The position numbers were made by a program, and so were the translations under genes. A stretch of 64,000 bases of DNA from Streptomyces sp. NBC_01267. Its GTDB lineage: Bacteria; Actinomycetota; Actinomycetes; Streptomycetales; Streptomycetaceae. Location of the stretch: the NCBI RefSeq assembly GCF_036241575.1, contig NZ_CP108455.1:3840001-3904000 (forward strand), given 5' to 3'. The notes beneath the pieces are model-generated. The model saw nothing but the letters and a program-made list of their open reading frames with translations. It made no database searches and was not told the origin of the DNA. Position 1 is the stretch's first letter. Each line of letters begins with the position of its first letter. Positions 48,076 through 56,838 of the stretch are shown here, in pieces.

Positions 48076-49607
48076 CAGGCTGTCCCGCCCTTCTCCTGAT
48101 GGACGTACGACTGCCGGTACAGAGCCAGCGACGGCGCATAGCGCCCGCTCGGCACGCGCGCGTGGAGCTCGTCCAGCAGCTCGTGCGCCCAGGCGCGGCC
48201 GAGCTTGCGGCCCCACTCGACCGGACCCAGCGGGTAGTTGACCCCCAGTCGCATCGCCGTGTCGATGTCCTGCGCGGACGCGACCCCCTTGGCCAGGGCG
48301 TCGGCGGCCAGATCCACCATCATCGCCACGGTGCGGGCGACGATCATGCCCGGGACGTCACCGATGACGCTGACCTTCTTACCGAGGCGCTGGAAAAGGC
48401 CGATCGACTGCCTCAGGGTCTCCCATCCGGTGACCTCGGACGCGGACAGCGCGACCCTCGTCGCCGCCCGGTAGTCCAGTGCCAGGTCGAAGTAGACGAC
48501 ATCGCGGAACTCGGCGGACGTCTGGCCGTCGGCCAGCACCAGCTGACCGCCGCTGGGCAGCAGAATCCGGCTCCCGCCGTCCTCGTCCTCCTCACGCACA
48601 GCGATTCCGGCCTCGCGGAACATCGCGACCAGCTCCCCGGCCGGTCCGAGGTCGCCCTCCACGGTGATACCGGCCGGGGGCTCGGTGGCCGGGGCGGTGT
48701 GCGGCTCGGGACGTACGGCGCCCTCCCCGTACGCGTACCAGCCCCGGCCGCTCTTGCGCCCGTGCCTGCCGGACTCGACCAGGCGGCGCTGCGCCAGCGA
48801 CGGCCGGAACTTGGGGTCCTGGAAGAACGACTCCCAGACCGATCGGGTGACCGCCTCGTTGACGTCCTGGCCGATCAAATCGGTCAGCTCGAAGGGGCCC
48901 ATCCGGAAACCTCCGGACTCCCTGAGGACCGCGTCGATGGTGGCCGGGTCGGCGCCCCGCTCCTCGTGCACGGCGAAGGCCTCGGCGTAGAAGGGGCGGG
49001 CCAGGCGGTTGACGACGAAACCAGGGGTGTCGGCGCAGCGCACCGGGGTCTTGCCCCAGGCGGCGGCTGTCGCCCACGCGCGCGTGGCGCTCGATTCGTC
49101 GGTCGCGAAACCGCTGACGATCTCCACGAGCGGGAGCAGCGGCGCCGGGTTGAAGAAATGCATCCCCACGAAGCGGCCGGGGTGCTTCAGGGGGCCCGCG
49201 ACGGCGGTGACCGAGAGGGAAGAGGTGTTGGTCGCGAGCAGACAGTCGTCGGCCACGAACTCTTCCAGAGCTGCGAAGAGCTCCTGTTTGACGGGAAGTT
49301 GTTCAAGGATCGCCTCGACGACCAGCGCGGCGTCGGCGAGGTCGGCAAGCTCCGCCACCGGGCGCAGCCGGGCGCCGGCCGCTTCGCGCTGCGCCTCGTC
49401 CATGCGCCCCTTCTCGACCAGCCGGTCCAGCCGCGCGGCGATGGCTTCGGCGGCCTGCTCCGCGCGGCCCGGAACAGCGTCGTAGAGACGCACAGGATGC
49501 CCTGCGACCAGGGCGACCTGCGCGATGCCCTGACCCATCGTGCCGGTGCCGACGACTGCGACGGTGCGGCTCTGCGACAGGGCGGCCGTGTGTGCGGTGG
49601 CGGTCAT
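48075..49607 (-). CDS. paaH: 3-hydroxyacyl-CoA dehydrogenase (PaaH/PaaC-like)
   Basis: This 510-residue NAD-dependent dehydrogenase has the Rossmann motif VVGTGTMGQGIAQ, HFFNPAPLLPLVEIV, and the TPGFVVNRLARPFY start of the first 3HCDH C-terminal domain. A second 3HCDH module follows (about 360-505, with DVPGMIVARTVAMM). The two-module length is typical of PaaH, which oxidises 3-hydroxyadipyl-CoA in phenylacetate breakdown. It stands divergent from paaN, with a PaaR-type box in the 122-nt spacer. The TetR gene is coupled downstream. Confidence 0.9.
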   Translation of the reverse strand: MTATAHTAALSQSRTVAVVGTGTMGQGIAQVALVAGHPVRLYDAVPGRAEQAAEAIAARLDRLVEKGRMDEAQREAAGARLRPVAELADLADAALVVEAILEQLPVKQELFAALEEFVADDCLLATNTSSLSVTAVAGPLKHPGRFVGMHFFNPAPLLPLVEIVSGFATDESSATRAWATAAAWGKTPVRCADTPGFVVNRLARPFYAEAFAVHEERGADPATIDAVLRESGGFRMGPFELTDLIGQDVNEAVTRSVWESFFQDPKFRPSLAQRRLVESGRHGRKSGRGWYAYGEGAVRPEPHTAPATEPPAGITVEGDLGPAGELVAMFREAGIAVREEDEDGGSRILLPSGGQLVLADGQTSAEFRDVVYFDLALDYRAATRVALSASEVTGWETLRQSIGLFQRLGKKVSVIGDVPGMIVARTVAMMVDLAADALAKGVASAQDIDTAMRLGVNYPLGPVEWGRKLGRAWAHELLDELHARVPSGRYAPSLALYRQSYVHQEKGGTA

Positions 49608-49629
49608 GGGGCGATCTTCCCGTACTGAG

Positions 49630-49638
49630 TTGTCCACA
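49630..49638 (+). promoter_or_regulatory. DnaA-box-like sequence between paaH and paaN
   Basis: TTGTCCACA is the exact Streptomyces DnaA-box consensus. It lies 25 nt from the PaaR box in the same spacer. Confidence 0.5.
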
Positions 49639-49662
49639 GTCTGCCCGGACCCCCTTGTCCCG

Positions 49663-49676
49663 ACCGATCGTTCGGT
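49663..49676. promoter_or_regulatory. PaaR-type operator between paaH and paaN
   Basis: ACCGATCGTTCGGT fits ACCGNNCGNNCGGT exactly. It lies 54 nt before paaN and 56 nt before paaH, so it can repress both. Confidence 0.75.
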
Positions 49677-49729
49677 TACTCTAACTCTGACCACCTGTCC
49701 TGCGCAGCTCGACGAGGAGTTGTTCCGAG

Positions 49730-51403
49730 ATGCAGCTGACCGAGCTGTCCCAGACCCACCGGCCCACGCTCGACCAGGCCCTCGACGCGATCCGTACGCG
49801 TGCGTACTGGTCCCCGCACCCCGAGCACCCCAAGGCCTATGCCGGTGACGGCAAGGCCGCATTCGACGCGTTGCTCGGCAAGCGCCTCGACCTGGGCCAG
49901 CCGGGCACCGACGACTGGACCGGCGGCGAAGTCTCGCCGTACGGAATCGAGTTGGACATCAGCTATCCGCACCCGGACCTGGACGTCCTGCTGCCCGCGA
50001 TGAGCGCCGCGACAGGCTCCTGGCGCGCGGCAGGACCCGAGGCCAGAGCCATGGTCTGTCTGGAGATCCTGGCGCGGATCAGCGCCCGCACGCCCGAGTT
50101 CGCGCAAGCGGTGATGCACACCAGCGGCCAGGCCTTCATGATGGCGTTCCAGGCCGGTGGCCCGCATGCCCAGGACCGCGGCCTGGAGGCCGTGGCCTAT
50201 GCCTTTGCCGAGCAGGTCAGGACACCGTCGGCCGCCGACTGGTCCAAGCCGCAGGGGAAGCGCGATCCGCTGGAGCTGCGGAAGACCTTCACCGCGGTCG
50301 GTCGCGGCATCTCACTGCTGATCGGCTGCAACACCTTCCCCACCTGGAACGGCTACCCCGGCCTGTTCGCCTCCCTGGCGACCGGAAACCCGGTCCTCGT
50401 CAAACCGCACCCGCGTGCGGTCCTGCCGCTCGCGCTCACGGTCCAGGTGGCCCGCGAGGTCCTCTCCGAGGCCGGCTTCGACCCGAATCTGGTCGCCCTG
50501 GCCGCCGAACGGCCGGGGGAGGGAATCGCCAAGTCCCTTGCCGTACGGCCGGAGATCAGGATCATCGACTACACCGGATCGACCGCCTTCGGCGACTGGC
50601 TGGAGGCCAACGCCCGCCAGGCACAGGTCTACACGGAGAAGGCCGGGGTCAACACGGTCGTCGTCGACTCCACCGACAACTACAAGGGCATGCTCTCCAA
50701 CCTGGCCTTCTCGCTCTCCCTCTACAGCGGCCAGATGTGCACCACCCCGCAGAACCTGCTGATCCCGGCGGACGGCATCGCCACGGACGCCGGGCACAAG
50801 ACGTACGACGAGGTCGTCAGCGATCTCGCGGCAGCAGTGGCCGGACTCCTCGGCGACGACGCCCGTGCCAACGCGCTGCTGGGCGCACTGGTCAATCCGG
50901 ATGTGAAGGCGCGCCTGGACGCGGCGGCCGGACTGGGCGAAGTGGCCTTGGCATCACAGGAGATCGTCAACCCCGACTTCCCGGACGCGGTGGTGCGTAC
51001 GCCCGCGATCGTCAAGCTGGACGGCGCCCGGAAGTACTGGGACGGGGCGGACGCCGATGCCGCCTATCTGTCGGAGTGCTTCGGCCCGGTCTCGTTCGCG
51101 GTGGCCGTCGACTCCACCGAGGCCGCCCTCGATCTGCTCCGCCGCACGGTCCGCGACAAGGGAGCGATGACCGTCGGCGCCTACACCACCTCGGCCGAGG
51201 TGGAGCACGCCGTCGAGGAGGTCTGCCTGGAGGAGTGCGCCCAGCTGTCGCTGAATCTGACCGGCGGGGTCTACGTCAATCAGACCGCGGCGTTCTCGGA
51301 CTTCCACGGCTCGGGCGGCAACCCGGCGGCGAACGCGGCGCTGTGCGACGGGGCGTTCGTGGCGAACAGGTTCCGGACAGTGGAGGTACGCAGGCAGGCG
51401 TAG
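49730..51403 (+). CDS. paaN: Phenylacetate degradation protein PaaN (aldehyde dehydrogenase family)
   Basis: This 557-residue aldehyde dehydrogenase-fold enzyme carries the PaaN signatures: the NAD-binding DYTGSTAFGDWL, Glu303 in YTEKAGVNTVVV, catalytic Cys337 in SGQMCTTPQNLLIPA, and the C-terminal SDFHGSGGNPAANA. It oxidises the aldehyde formed when the oxepin-CoA ring is opened, completing ring cleavage; the fused hydratase domain of PaaZ is absent. GAGGAG lies before ATG 49730. It is transcribed away from paaH with one shared operator. Confidence 0.92.
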   Translation: MQLTELSQTHRPTLDQALDAIRTRAYWSPHPEHPKAYAGDGKAAFDALLGKRLDLGQPGTDDWTGGEVSPYGIELDISYPHPDLDVLLPAMSAATGSWRAAGPEARAMVCLEILARISARTPEFAQAVMHTSGQAFMMAFQAGGPHAQDRGLEAVAYAFAEQVRTPSAADWSKPQGKRDPLELRKTFTAVGRGISLLIGCNTFPTWNGYPGLFASLATGNPVLVKPHPRAVLPLALTVQVAREVLSEAGFDPNLVALAAERPGEGIAKSLAVRPEIRIIDYTGSTAFGDWLEANARQAQVYTEKAGVNTVVVDSTDNYKGMLSNLAFSLSLYSGQMCTTPQNLLIPADGIATDAGHKTYDEVVSDLAAAVAGLLGDDARANALLGALVNPDVKARLDAAAGLGEVALASQEIVNPDFPDAVVRTPAIVKLDGARKYWDGADADAAYLSECFGPVSFAVAVDSTEAALDLLRRTVRDKGAMTVGAYTTSAEVEHAVEEVCLEECAQLSLNLTGGVYVNQTAAFSDFHGSGGNPAANAALCDGAFVANRFRTVEVRRQA

Positions 51404-51446
51404 CGCCTCCGGACAGACGGTGGAGGCGGTGGAGGCGGGCGCGGTT

Positions 51447-51476
51447 GGCTGCGGGCGGTGGGAGACGCCCGCAGCC
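51447..51476. terminator. Hairpin between convergent paaN and TrmH genes
   Basis: Perfect 11-bp arms (51447-51457 and 51466-51476) with an 8-nt loop lie 43 nt past the paaN stop and 45 nt past the TrmH-gene stop on the other strand. Confidence 0.75.
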
Positions 51477-51521
51477 GTGCCCCGGGCCTGTCTCGGCTCG
51501 GCACGGCCCGGGACAAGCGGC

Positions 51522-52214
51522 TCAGCCGATCTCGGCGTACCGCTGGACCCAGGCGTGCATGGCGATCGCTGCGGCTGCGCCCGCGTTGATCGACCTCGTC
51601 GAGCCGAACTGCGCGATCGAGCAGACCACCGACACGTGCCTCCGTGCCTCCTCCGTCAGCCCCGGTCCCTCCTGCCCGAACAGCAGCACACACCGCCGCG
51701 GCAGCTCGGTCCGCTCCAGCGGCACCGCTCCCGGAAGGTTGTCGATCCCGATGATCGGCAGGTTCTCTGCGGATGCCCACGCCGTCAGCGACTCGGTGTC
51801 CGGGTGGTGCCGCACATGCTGGTAGCGGTCGGTCACCATCGCACCGCGCCGGTTCCAGCGTCGGCGCCCCACGATGTGGATCTCCTTGGCCAGGAAGGCG
51901 TTGGCGGTGCGGACGACTGAACCGATATTGAAATCGTGACCCCAGTTCTCGACCGCCACATGGAAATCGTGGCGCCGGGTGTCCAGGTCCGCGACGATCG
52001 CCTCACGCGTCCAGTACCGGTAGGCGTCGACCACATTGCGCCGGTCCCCACCGGCCAGCAGCTCCGGGTCGTACCACTCGCCCTCCGGCCAGGGCAGTGG
52101 GTGCGGCCCGACGCCGACCTCGGCCGTGAAGCCCTCGTCGTACTGCGCGGGCTCTTGGGGCCGCACCGGCTCCTCGTACGGAACCGGTTCTTCGGGGGAG
52201 ATCTCGCTGGTCAC
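51522..52214 (-). CDS. SpoU/TrmH family RNA methyltransferase
   Basis: This 230-residue protein of the SPOUT superfamily has the three knot motifs: NIGSVVRTANAF, LLFGQEGPGLT and GSTRSINAGAAAAIAMHAW. It should methylate a ribose 2'-OH in tRNA or rRNA. The first 60 residues are acidic/Pro-rich, not part of the fold. The start GTG 52214 has a poor ribosome site but overlaps the HTTM stop (GTGA), which implies translational coupling and fixes the start. It is the last gene of the DUF5819-HTTM-TrmH operon. The target RNA is unknown. Confidence 0.88.
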   Translation of the reverse strand: MTSEISPEEPVPYEEPVRPQEPAQYDEGFTAEVGVGPHPLPWPEGEWYDPELLAGGDRRNVVDAYRYWTREAIVADLDTRRHDFHVAVENWGHDFNIGSVVRTANAFLAKEIHIVGRRRWNRRGAMVTDRYQHVRHHPDTESLTAWASAENLPIIGIDNLPGAVPLERTELPRRCVLLFGQEGPGLTEEARRHVSVVCSIAQFGSTRSINAGAAAAIAMHAWVQRYAEIG

Positions 52215-53446
52215 CCCACGAGCGTACGGGGCTGATCGCCCTGCTCCCCGTCGGCCGTACGCCGCGGCCCGACCACGGTGGCACCCGCCCGCGCACCCGC
52301 TCTCGTACGCGAGGTCAGCAACGCCGCCCGGCCGCCCAGCCACAGCAGGAAACCGGTCGGCAGGAAGACCGCGTCCGCGGCGATCATCGCCATGGAGAAG
52401 AACGGCAGCCCCAGCATCACCGCGATACCGGCGTGCTCCAGCATCATCGCGACCAGCAGGAGGTTCTTGACGCGCCGGTTGAAGAGTGTGAAGGGGAAGG
52501 CCACCTGCACGATGACCGTGCCGTACGTCAGCACCATCACCATCACGCCGCTGGTCGCGAGCAGCGAGGACAGACCGGGCCAGGGCGCGAAGTAGTGCAG
52601 ATTCAGCGGGTAGTAGAGGGCGGTGCCGTCCTGCCAGCGAGAGCCCTGGATCTTGTACCAGCCGGCGGTGGAGTAGATCAGACAGACCTCGGCCATGATC
52701 ACGACAAGGGTGGCATTGTGGGCAAGGTTGGCAACGACATCGAGGAAGGTCCGGGGCTCACCGGGGGCATACCGGCACACCGCCCACCACACCCCCTGGA
52801 CCAGCCACATTCCCCAGAAGATCAGTTGCCACCCGCCGCTCAGCTTGCCGAGAAGCGTGGCGGCGGCGAGCGCGGCACCGAGCACGACCCACAGCAGCGG
52901 TCCCACCCGGTCCGGGGCTCCCGGCAGGGTGCGGTCGGAGTCGGCGCCGTCGGCAGCCTTCCCTGCGGCACGCGCGGCACGGCGCGCGTCGAGCGACCAG
53001 ACCTGTGAGCAGCGCGTCAGCACCAGATACGTCGCCATGATGTGGATGACGTTGTCACCGCCGTCGCCCACGAAGATCGACCGGTTCTGCAGCGACAGCA
53101 CGCCGATCATGAACAGTACGGAAGCGACCCGGGTGTGCCAGCCCAGGAGCAGCAGCAGGCTGGAGAGGACGGCCACGGCGTACACCAGCTCGAACCACAG
53201 GGTGGAGTCCGACCACATGAGCAGCGTGAAGGCGTGGTTCCCGTCGATCAACTGCTTCGCCATGCCCCAGTCCCACGGGGCGTGCGGCCCGTACAACTCG
53301 CGGCGGTGCGGCAGCTCCCGCAGGAGAAAGAGCAGCCAGGTGCCGGAGAAACCGATCCGGACCACGGCGGTCTGATAGCGGCCGAGCGAGGCGGAGGTGA
53401 TGCGCTGGATACCGCCCGCGATCTTGTTGCTGACTGCTGAGCTCAC
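52211..53446 (-). CDS. HTTM domain membrane protein
   Basis: This 411-residue polytopic protein has the HTTM (horizontally transferred transmembrane) domain related to vitamin K-dependent gamma-carboxylase. It has several hydrophobic segments, GWHTRVASVLFMIGVLSLQNRS near residue 100, and a motif AGWYKIQGSRWQDGTALYYPL with the family's conserved Trp/Asp-Gly-Thr cluster. The bacterial substrate is unknown. It is coupled to the DUF5819 gene upstream (GTGA at 53443) and to the TrmH gene downstream. DUF5819 and HTTM genes are normally paired, suggesting a complex. Confidence 0.9.
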   Translation of the reverse strand: MSSAVSNKIAGGIQRITSASLGRYQTAVVRIGFSGTWLLFLLRELPHRRELYGPHAPWDWGMAKQLIDGNHAFTLLMWSDSTLWFELVYAVAVLSSLLLLLGWHTRVASVLFMIGVLSLQNRSIFVGDGGDNVIHIMATYLVLTRCSQVWSLDARRAARAAGKAADGADSDRTLPGAPDRVGPLLWVVLGAALAAATLLGKLSGGWQLIFWGMWLVQGVWWAVCRYAPGEPRTFLDVVANLAHNATLVVIMAEVCLIYSTAGWYKIQGSRWQDGTALYYPLNLHYFAPWPGLSSLLATSGVMVMVLTYGTVIVQVAFPFTLFNRRVKNLLLVAMMLEHAGIAVMLGLPFFSMAMIAADAVFLPTGFLLWLGGRAALLTSRTRAGARAGATVVGPRRTADGEQGDQPRTLVG

Positions 53447-54207
53447 CGGTCGGCCTCCGTACGGTCCGCTGGGACGACCGTCCACCAGGGCAGAACCCGG
53501 TAGGAGGTGCCTGTGTCGATCTTCTCGTGACTCCACGGGGGAGCCTTGAGCGAGGCAGTGGCCGACCGGACCTGTATCCGCTCCACCGTGGAACCCGCCT
53601 TCTTCGGTCCGTCGCCCAGTCGCATCACCACGATGCGGCGGATGTAACGCTCCGAGAGGTCCGCCCGCAGGCCGCCCGCCTGATTGTCGTTGGGGTGCGC
53701 GTTCGTGTAGAAGTCCCAGGCGCGCCGCAGTTCGTTCTGATCGACATGGCTCGGAAGGATGTTTCCGTGCAGCGCGGCCCCGTCCTCGGCCGAGAGGTCG
53801 GTCCAGCCGGTGGTACTGACACCGCCGTCCTTCGTACGGATCTCGGCACGTGCCTGGACCGCGATGTTCTGCTGGAGCGGGTTGGGCGCGAAGAGCTTCC
53901 AGTTCTGCTCGAACTCGGGATAGATCCAGTCGTCCACCGCTTTGCCGTACTGCTTGCTCACCGTGTTCGAGGGCGCCACGTGCAGGAACACCATGGCGAG
54001 GTGGACGGCGGTCAGCACGCCGATCATCCCGAGCGCGATGGCTGCTGCCACCTGGTACGGGAAGGAGAGCGCGACGATGCCACGCGCCTCGGGCCGCTGC
54101 ACCGGCTCACGTGACGACACCGGCTCAGGTCTCGACACCGGCTCACATGGCTGATGGGACGCACGTGGCCCATTCGCTTCGGGCACCCCACTGTCGTACG
54201 AATCCAT
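53443..54207 (-). CDS. DUF5819 family membrane protein
   Basis: This 254-residue protein has one N-terminal membrane segment (about 48-75, PYQVAAAIALGMIGVLTAVHL), preceded by a Pro/Glu-rich cytoplasmic leader with repeated S-R-x-P-V units. An outer domain with FEQNWKLFAPNPLQQNIAVQAR and GTSYRVLPWWTVVP follows; the W-K-L-F-A-P-N-P segment marks DUF5819. It probably works with the HTTM protein at the membrane. ATG 54207 begins the operon. Divergent from paaA across a 126-nt spacer with a DnaA-like and a PaaR-type site. Confidence 0.87.
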   Translation of the reverse strand: MDSYDSGVPEANGPRASHQPCEPVSRPEPVSSREPVQRPEARGIVALSFPYQVAAAIALGMIGVLTAVHLAMVFLHVAPSNTVSKQYGKAVDDWIYPEFEQNWKLFAPNPLQQNIAVQARAEIRTKDGGVSTTGWTDLSAEDGAALHGNILPSHVDQNELRRAWDFYTNAHPNDNQAGGLRADLSERYIRRIVVMRLGDGPKKAGSTVERIQVRSATASLKAPPWSHEKIDTGTSYRVLPWWTVVPADRTEADR

Positions 54208-54249
54208 CCCGCCCCGATCCTCTTTGACGCCCGACGGTCCCCAGGTCAG

Positions 54250-54258
54250 TTATCCACA
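54250..54258 (+). promoter_or_regulatory. DnaA-box-like sequence before paaA
   Basis: TTATCCACA is the classic DnaA box. It lies in the divergent spacer, 46 nt from the PaaR-type box. A spacer of this length is not expected to contain it by chance. Confidence 0.5.
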
Positions 54259-54303
54259 GGGTTGACACCCTAAGGGCCCTCGCCCCACCATTGAAGTCCA
54301 TGA

Positions 54304-54317
54304 ACCGAACGATCGGT
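54304..54317. promoter_or_regulatory. PaaR-type operator in the paaA promoter
   Basis: ACCGAACGATCGGT is exactly the reverse complement of the box at 49663 and fits ACCGNNCGNNCGGT. It ends 17 nt before the paaA start, reaching the ribosome-binding region, which fits tight repression. Confidence 0.75.
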
Positions 54318-54333
54318 CGGTAGGGGGCTCGCG

Positions 54334-55344
54334 ATGGCGACAGTGGCGTACGGGACGGACGGGGCACCACAGACCCCGGCGGCCCCAAGGGAAGCAACGG
54401 CGTCTCAGGCCGCATTCGACGCTGCGGTGGCGTCGGACGAGCGGATCGAGCCGCGCGACTGGATGCCGGACGCCTACCGCGCCTCACTCGTCCGCCAGAT
54501 GGCGCAGCACGCACACTCGGAAATCATCGGGATGCAGCCCGAGGCGAACTGGATCACCCGCGCACCCTCTCTGCGCCGCAAAGCGATCCTGATGGCGAAG
54601 GTCCAGGACGAAGCGGGACACGGCCTCTACCTCTACAGCGCGGCCGAGACCCTGGGCACGGGCCGTGAGGAGTTGCTCGACAAGCTCCACTCGGGCCGCC
54701 AGAAGTACTCATCGATCTTCAACTACCCCACGCTGACCTGGGCGGACGTCGGCGCTGTCGGATGGCTGGTGGACGGCGCCGCCATCACCAACCAGGTGCC
54801 GCTCTGCCGCTGCTCCTACGGCCCTTACGCCCGCGCCATGGTCCGTGTCTGCAAGGAGGAGTCCTTCCATCAGCGCCAGGGCTTCGAGCTGCTGCTCACC
54901 CTCAGCCGTGGCACACCGGAGCAGCACGCGATGGCACAGGACGCCGTCGACCGCTGGTGGTGGCCGTCGCTGATGATGTTCGGTCCGCCCGACGACCAGT
55001 CGGCGCATTCCGCCCAGTCCATGGCCTGGAAGATCAAGCGGCACTCCAACGACGAGCTGCGCCAGCGATTCGTGGACATATGCGTCCCACAGGCCGAGAC
55101 GCTGGGGCTGACGCTCCCCGACCCGGATCTGCGGTGGAACGCGGAACGTGGGCAGCATGACTTCGGCGCCATCGACTGGACCGAGTTCAAGGAAATCCTC
55201 AAGGGCAACGGGCCCTGCAACGAACAGCGGATCACCCAGCGGCGCCGGGCCCACGAAGAGGGCGCCTGGGTCAGGGAGGCGGCGACCGCGTACGCCGCGA
55301 AGGACCACGCACGCCACGGAGCACCAGGGAAGGCACGCGCATGA
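54334..55344 (+). CDS. paaA: Phenylacetyl-CoA epoxidase subunit PaaA
   Basis: This 336-residue catalytic subunit is a ferritin-like di-iron protein that epoxidises the ring of phenylacetyl-CoA to open it for later steps. The helices bearing the iron ligands are recognisable: [32 protein letters not shown] (in parts), and later [13 protein letters not shown]. The last 25 residues ([14 protein letters not shown]) are the usual tail. It is the first gene of paaABCDE, ending with a 4-nt overlap (ATGA) with paaB. GGTAGGGGG serves as ribosome site and abuts the operator. Confidence 0.96.
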   Translation: MATVAYGTDGAPQTPAAPREATASQAAFDAAVASDERIEPRDWMPDAYRASLVRQMAQHAHSEIIGMQPEANWITRAPSLRRKAILMAKVQDEAGHGLYLYSAAETLGTGREELLDKLHSGRQKYSSIFNYPTLTWADVGAVGWLVDGAAITNQVPLCRCSYGPYARAMVRVCKEESFHQRQGFELLLTLSRGTPEQHAMAQDAVDRWWWPSLMMFGPPDDQSAHSAQSMAWKIKRHSNDELRQRFVDICVPQAETLGLTLPDPDLRWNAERGQHDFGAIDWTEFKEILKGNGPCNEQRITQRRRAHEEGAWVREAATAYAAKDHARHGAPGKARA

Positions 55345-55652
55345 CCGCCGCATCCGAGAGCGCCACGGGCGCTGGGGACTGGCCGCTGTGGGAGGTGTTC
55401 GTACGCTCACGCCGCGGGCTGTCCCACACCCACGCCGGGAGCCTGCATGCCCCGGACGCGGAGATGGCCCTGCACAACGCCCGCGATCTCTACACCCGCC
55501 GGAACGAGGGCGTCTCGATCTGGGTGGTCCCCTCGACCGCAGTCACCGCCTCCTCGCCGGACGAGAAGGACTCCTTCTTCGAGCCCGCCGGCGACAAGCC
55601 CTACCGCCACCCCACGTTCTACAAGATCCCGGAAGGGGTGCGGCACCTGTGA
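55341..55652 (+). CDS. paaB: Phenylacetyl-CoA epoxidase subunit PaaB
   Basis: This 103-residue structural subunit has the PaaB signature [22 protein letters not shown] and the [12 protein letters not shown] strand, with the closing [14 protein letters not shown]. It bridges the PaaA-PaaC dimers in the epoxidase complex. It begins within paaA and ends within paaC (GTGA), so all three are co-translated in suitable ratios. Confidence 0.95.
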   Translation: MTAASESATGAGDWPLWEVFVRSRRGLSHTHAGSLHAPDAEMALHNARDLYTRRNEGVSIWVVPSTAVTASSPDEKDSFFEPAGDKPYRHPTFYKIPEGVRHL

Positions 55653-56350
55653 CCGCGGCTCTCGCCCTGGGCGACGACGCACTGGTGCTCTCCCACCGGC
55701 TGGGGGAGTGGGCAGGACACGCGCCGGTACTGGAGGAGGAAGTCGCCCTCGCCAACATCGCACTGGACCTGCTGGGGCAGGCGCGGGTGCTGCTCTCCCT
55801 CGTCGGCGACGAGGACGAGCTCGCCTATCTCCGTGAGGAGCGTGCCTTCCGCAACCTCCAGCTGGTCGAGCAGGAGAACGGCGACTTCGCGCACACCATC
55901 GCCCGTCAGCTCTTCTTCTCCACCTGTCAGCGCCTGCTGTACGAGCAGTTGGCGGCCGGGGACGGCCCGTTCGCCCCGCTGTCCGCGAAGGCCGTCAAGG
56001 AAGTCGCCTACCACCAGGACCACGCCGAACAGTGGACGCTGCGACTGGGCGACGGGACAGCGGAGAGCCATGAGCGGATGCAGCGAGGCCTGGACGCCCT
56101 GTGGCGCTTCACCGGGGAAATGTTCCAACCCGTCGAAGGGCTGGACGTGGACTGGACAGCACTGGCAGCCGACTGGTCCCGGTCCGTGACCTCCGTACTG
56201 GAGCGGGCGACGCTGACGGTGCCGGCGGGGCCCCGGAGCGGGGCCTGGTCCGCGGGGGCCGGCCGGCAGGGACTGCACACCGAGCCGTTCGGGCGGATGC
56301 TCGCCGAGATGCAGCATCTGCACCGCAGCCACCCGGGGGCGACATGGTGA
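55649..56350 (+). CDS. paaC: Phenylacetyl-CoA epoxidase subunit PaaC
   Basis: This 233-residue ferritin-like subunit is structurally related to PaaA but has no iron site. It shows LGDDALVLSHRLGEWAGHAP, the IALDLLGQARVLL helix, and QLFFSTCQRLLYEQL. It stabilises PaaA in the complex. GTG 55649 is fixed by the overlap with the paaB stop. Its end overlaps paaD by seven bases. Confidence 0.94.
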   Translation: MTAALALGDDALVLSHRLGEWAGHAPVLEEEVALANIALDLLGQARVLLSLVGDEDELAYLREERAFRNLQLVEQENGDFAHTIARQLFFSTCQRLLYEQLAAGDGPFAPLSAKAVKEVAYHQDHAEQWTLRLGDGTAESHERMQRGLDALWRFTGEMFQPVEGLDVDWTALAADWSRSVTSVLERATLTVPAGPRSGAWSAGAGRQGLHTEPFGRMLAEMQHLHRSHPGATW

Positions 56351-56838
56351 CCACGACACCGCTCGAAGCGGACCTGCGCCGTCTCGCCGGATCCGTCCCC
56401 GACCCCGAACTTCCGGTCCTGACGCTGGAGGAACTCGGCGTACTGCGCGGGGTCGAGATCCTCGGCCCCGGCCGGGTCGAGGTGGAACTCACCCCGACGT
56501 ACACGGGCTGCCCCGCGATCGAGGCGATGTCCTCGGACATAGAGCGGGTGCTGCACGAACACGGCATACCGGAGGTCTCGGTCCGCAAGGTCCTGTCCCC
56601 CGCCTGGTCGACGGACGACATCACCGCCGAAGGACGCCGCAAGCTGGCCGAGTTCGGGATCGCTCCCCCGCGTCCGACCGGTCCGGGCGCCCCGGTCGGA
56701 GTCGCCCTGTCCATCCGCTGCCCGAACTGCGGATCGACCGAAACGGAGCTGCTGAGCCGCTTCTCCTCCACGGCGTGCAAAGCACTGCGCCGCTGCACCT
56801 CCTGCCATGAACCCTTCGACCACTTCAAGGAGTTGTAG
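56344..56838 (+). CDS. paaD: PaaD, iron-sulfur maturation factor of the epoxidase
   Basis: This 164-residue MIP18/DUF59-type protein has SVPDPELPVLTLEELGVLRGV, then TYTGCPAIEAM with the reactive cysteine. A C-terminal zinc ribbon is made of CPNCGS and CTSCHEPFDHF (with an additional Cys in the TACKALRRC region). It helps assemble Fe-S or iron centres of the epoxidase. ATG 56344 overlaps paaC; its stop abuts the paaE start with no gap. Confidence 0.92.
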   Translation: MVTTTPLEADLRRLAGSVPDPELPVLTLEELGVLRGVEILGPGRVEVELTPTYTGCPAIEAMSSDIERVLHEHGIPEVSVRKVLSPAWSTDDITAEGRRKLAEFGIAPPRPTGPGAPVGVALSIRCPNCGSTETELLSRFSSTACKALRRCTSCHEPFDHFKEL

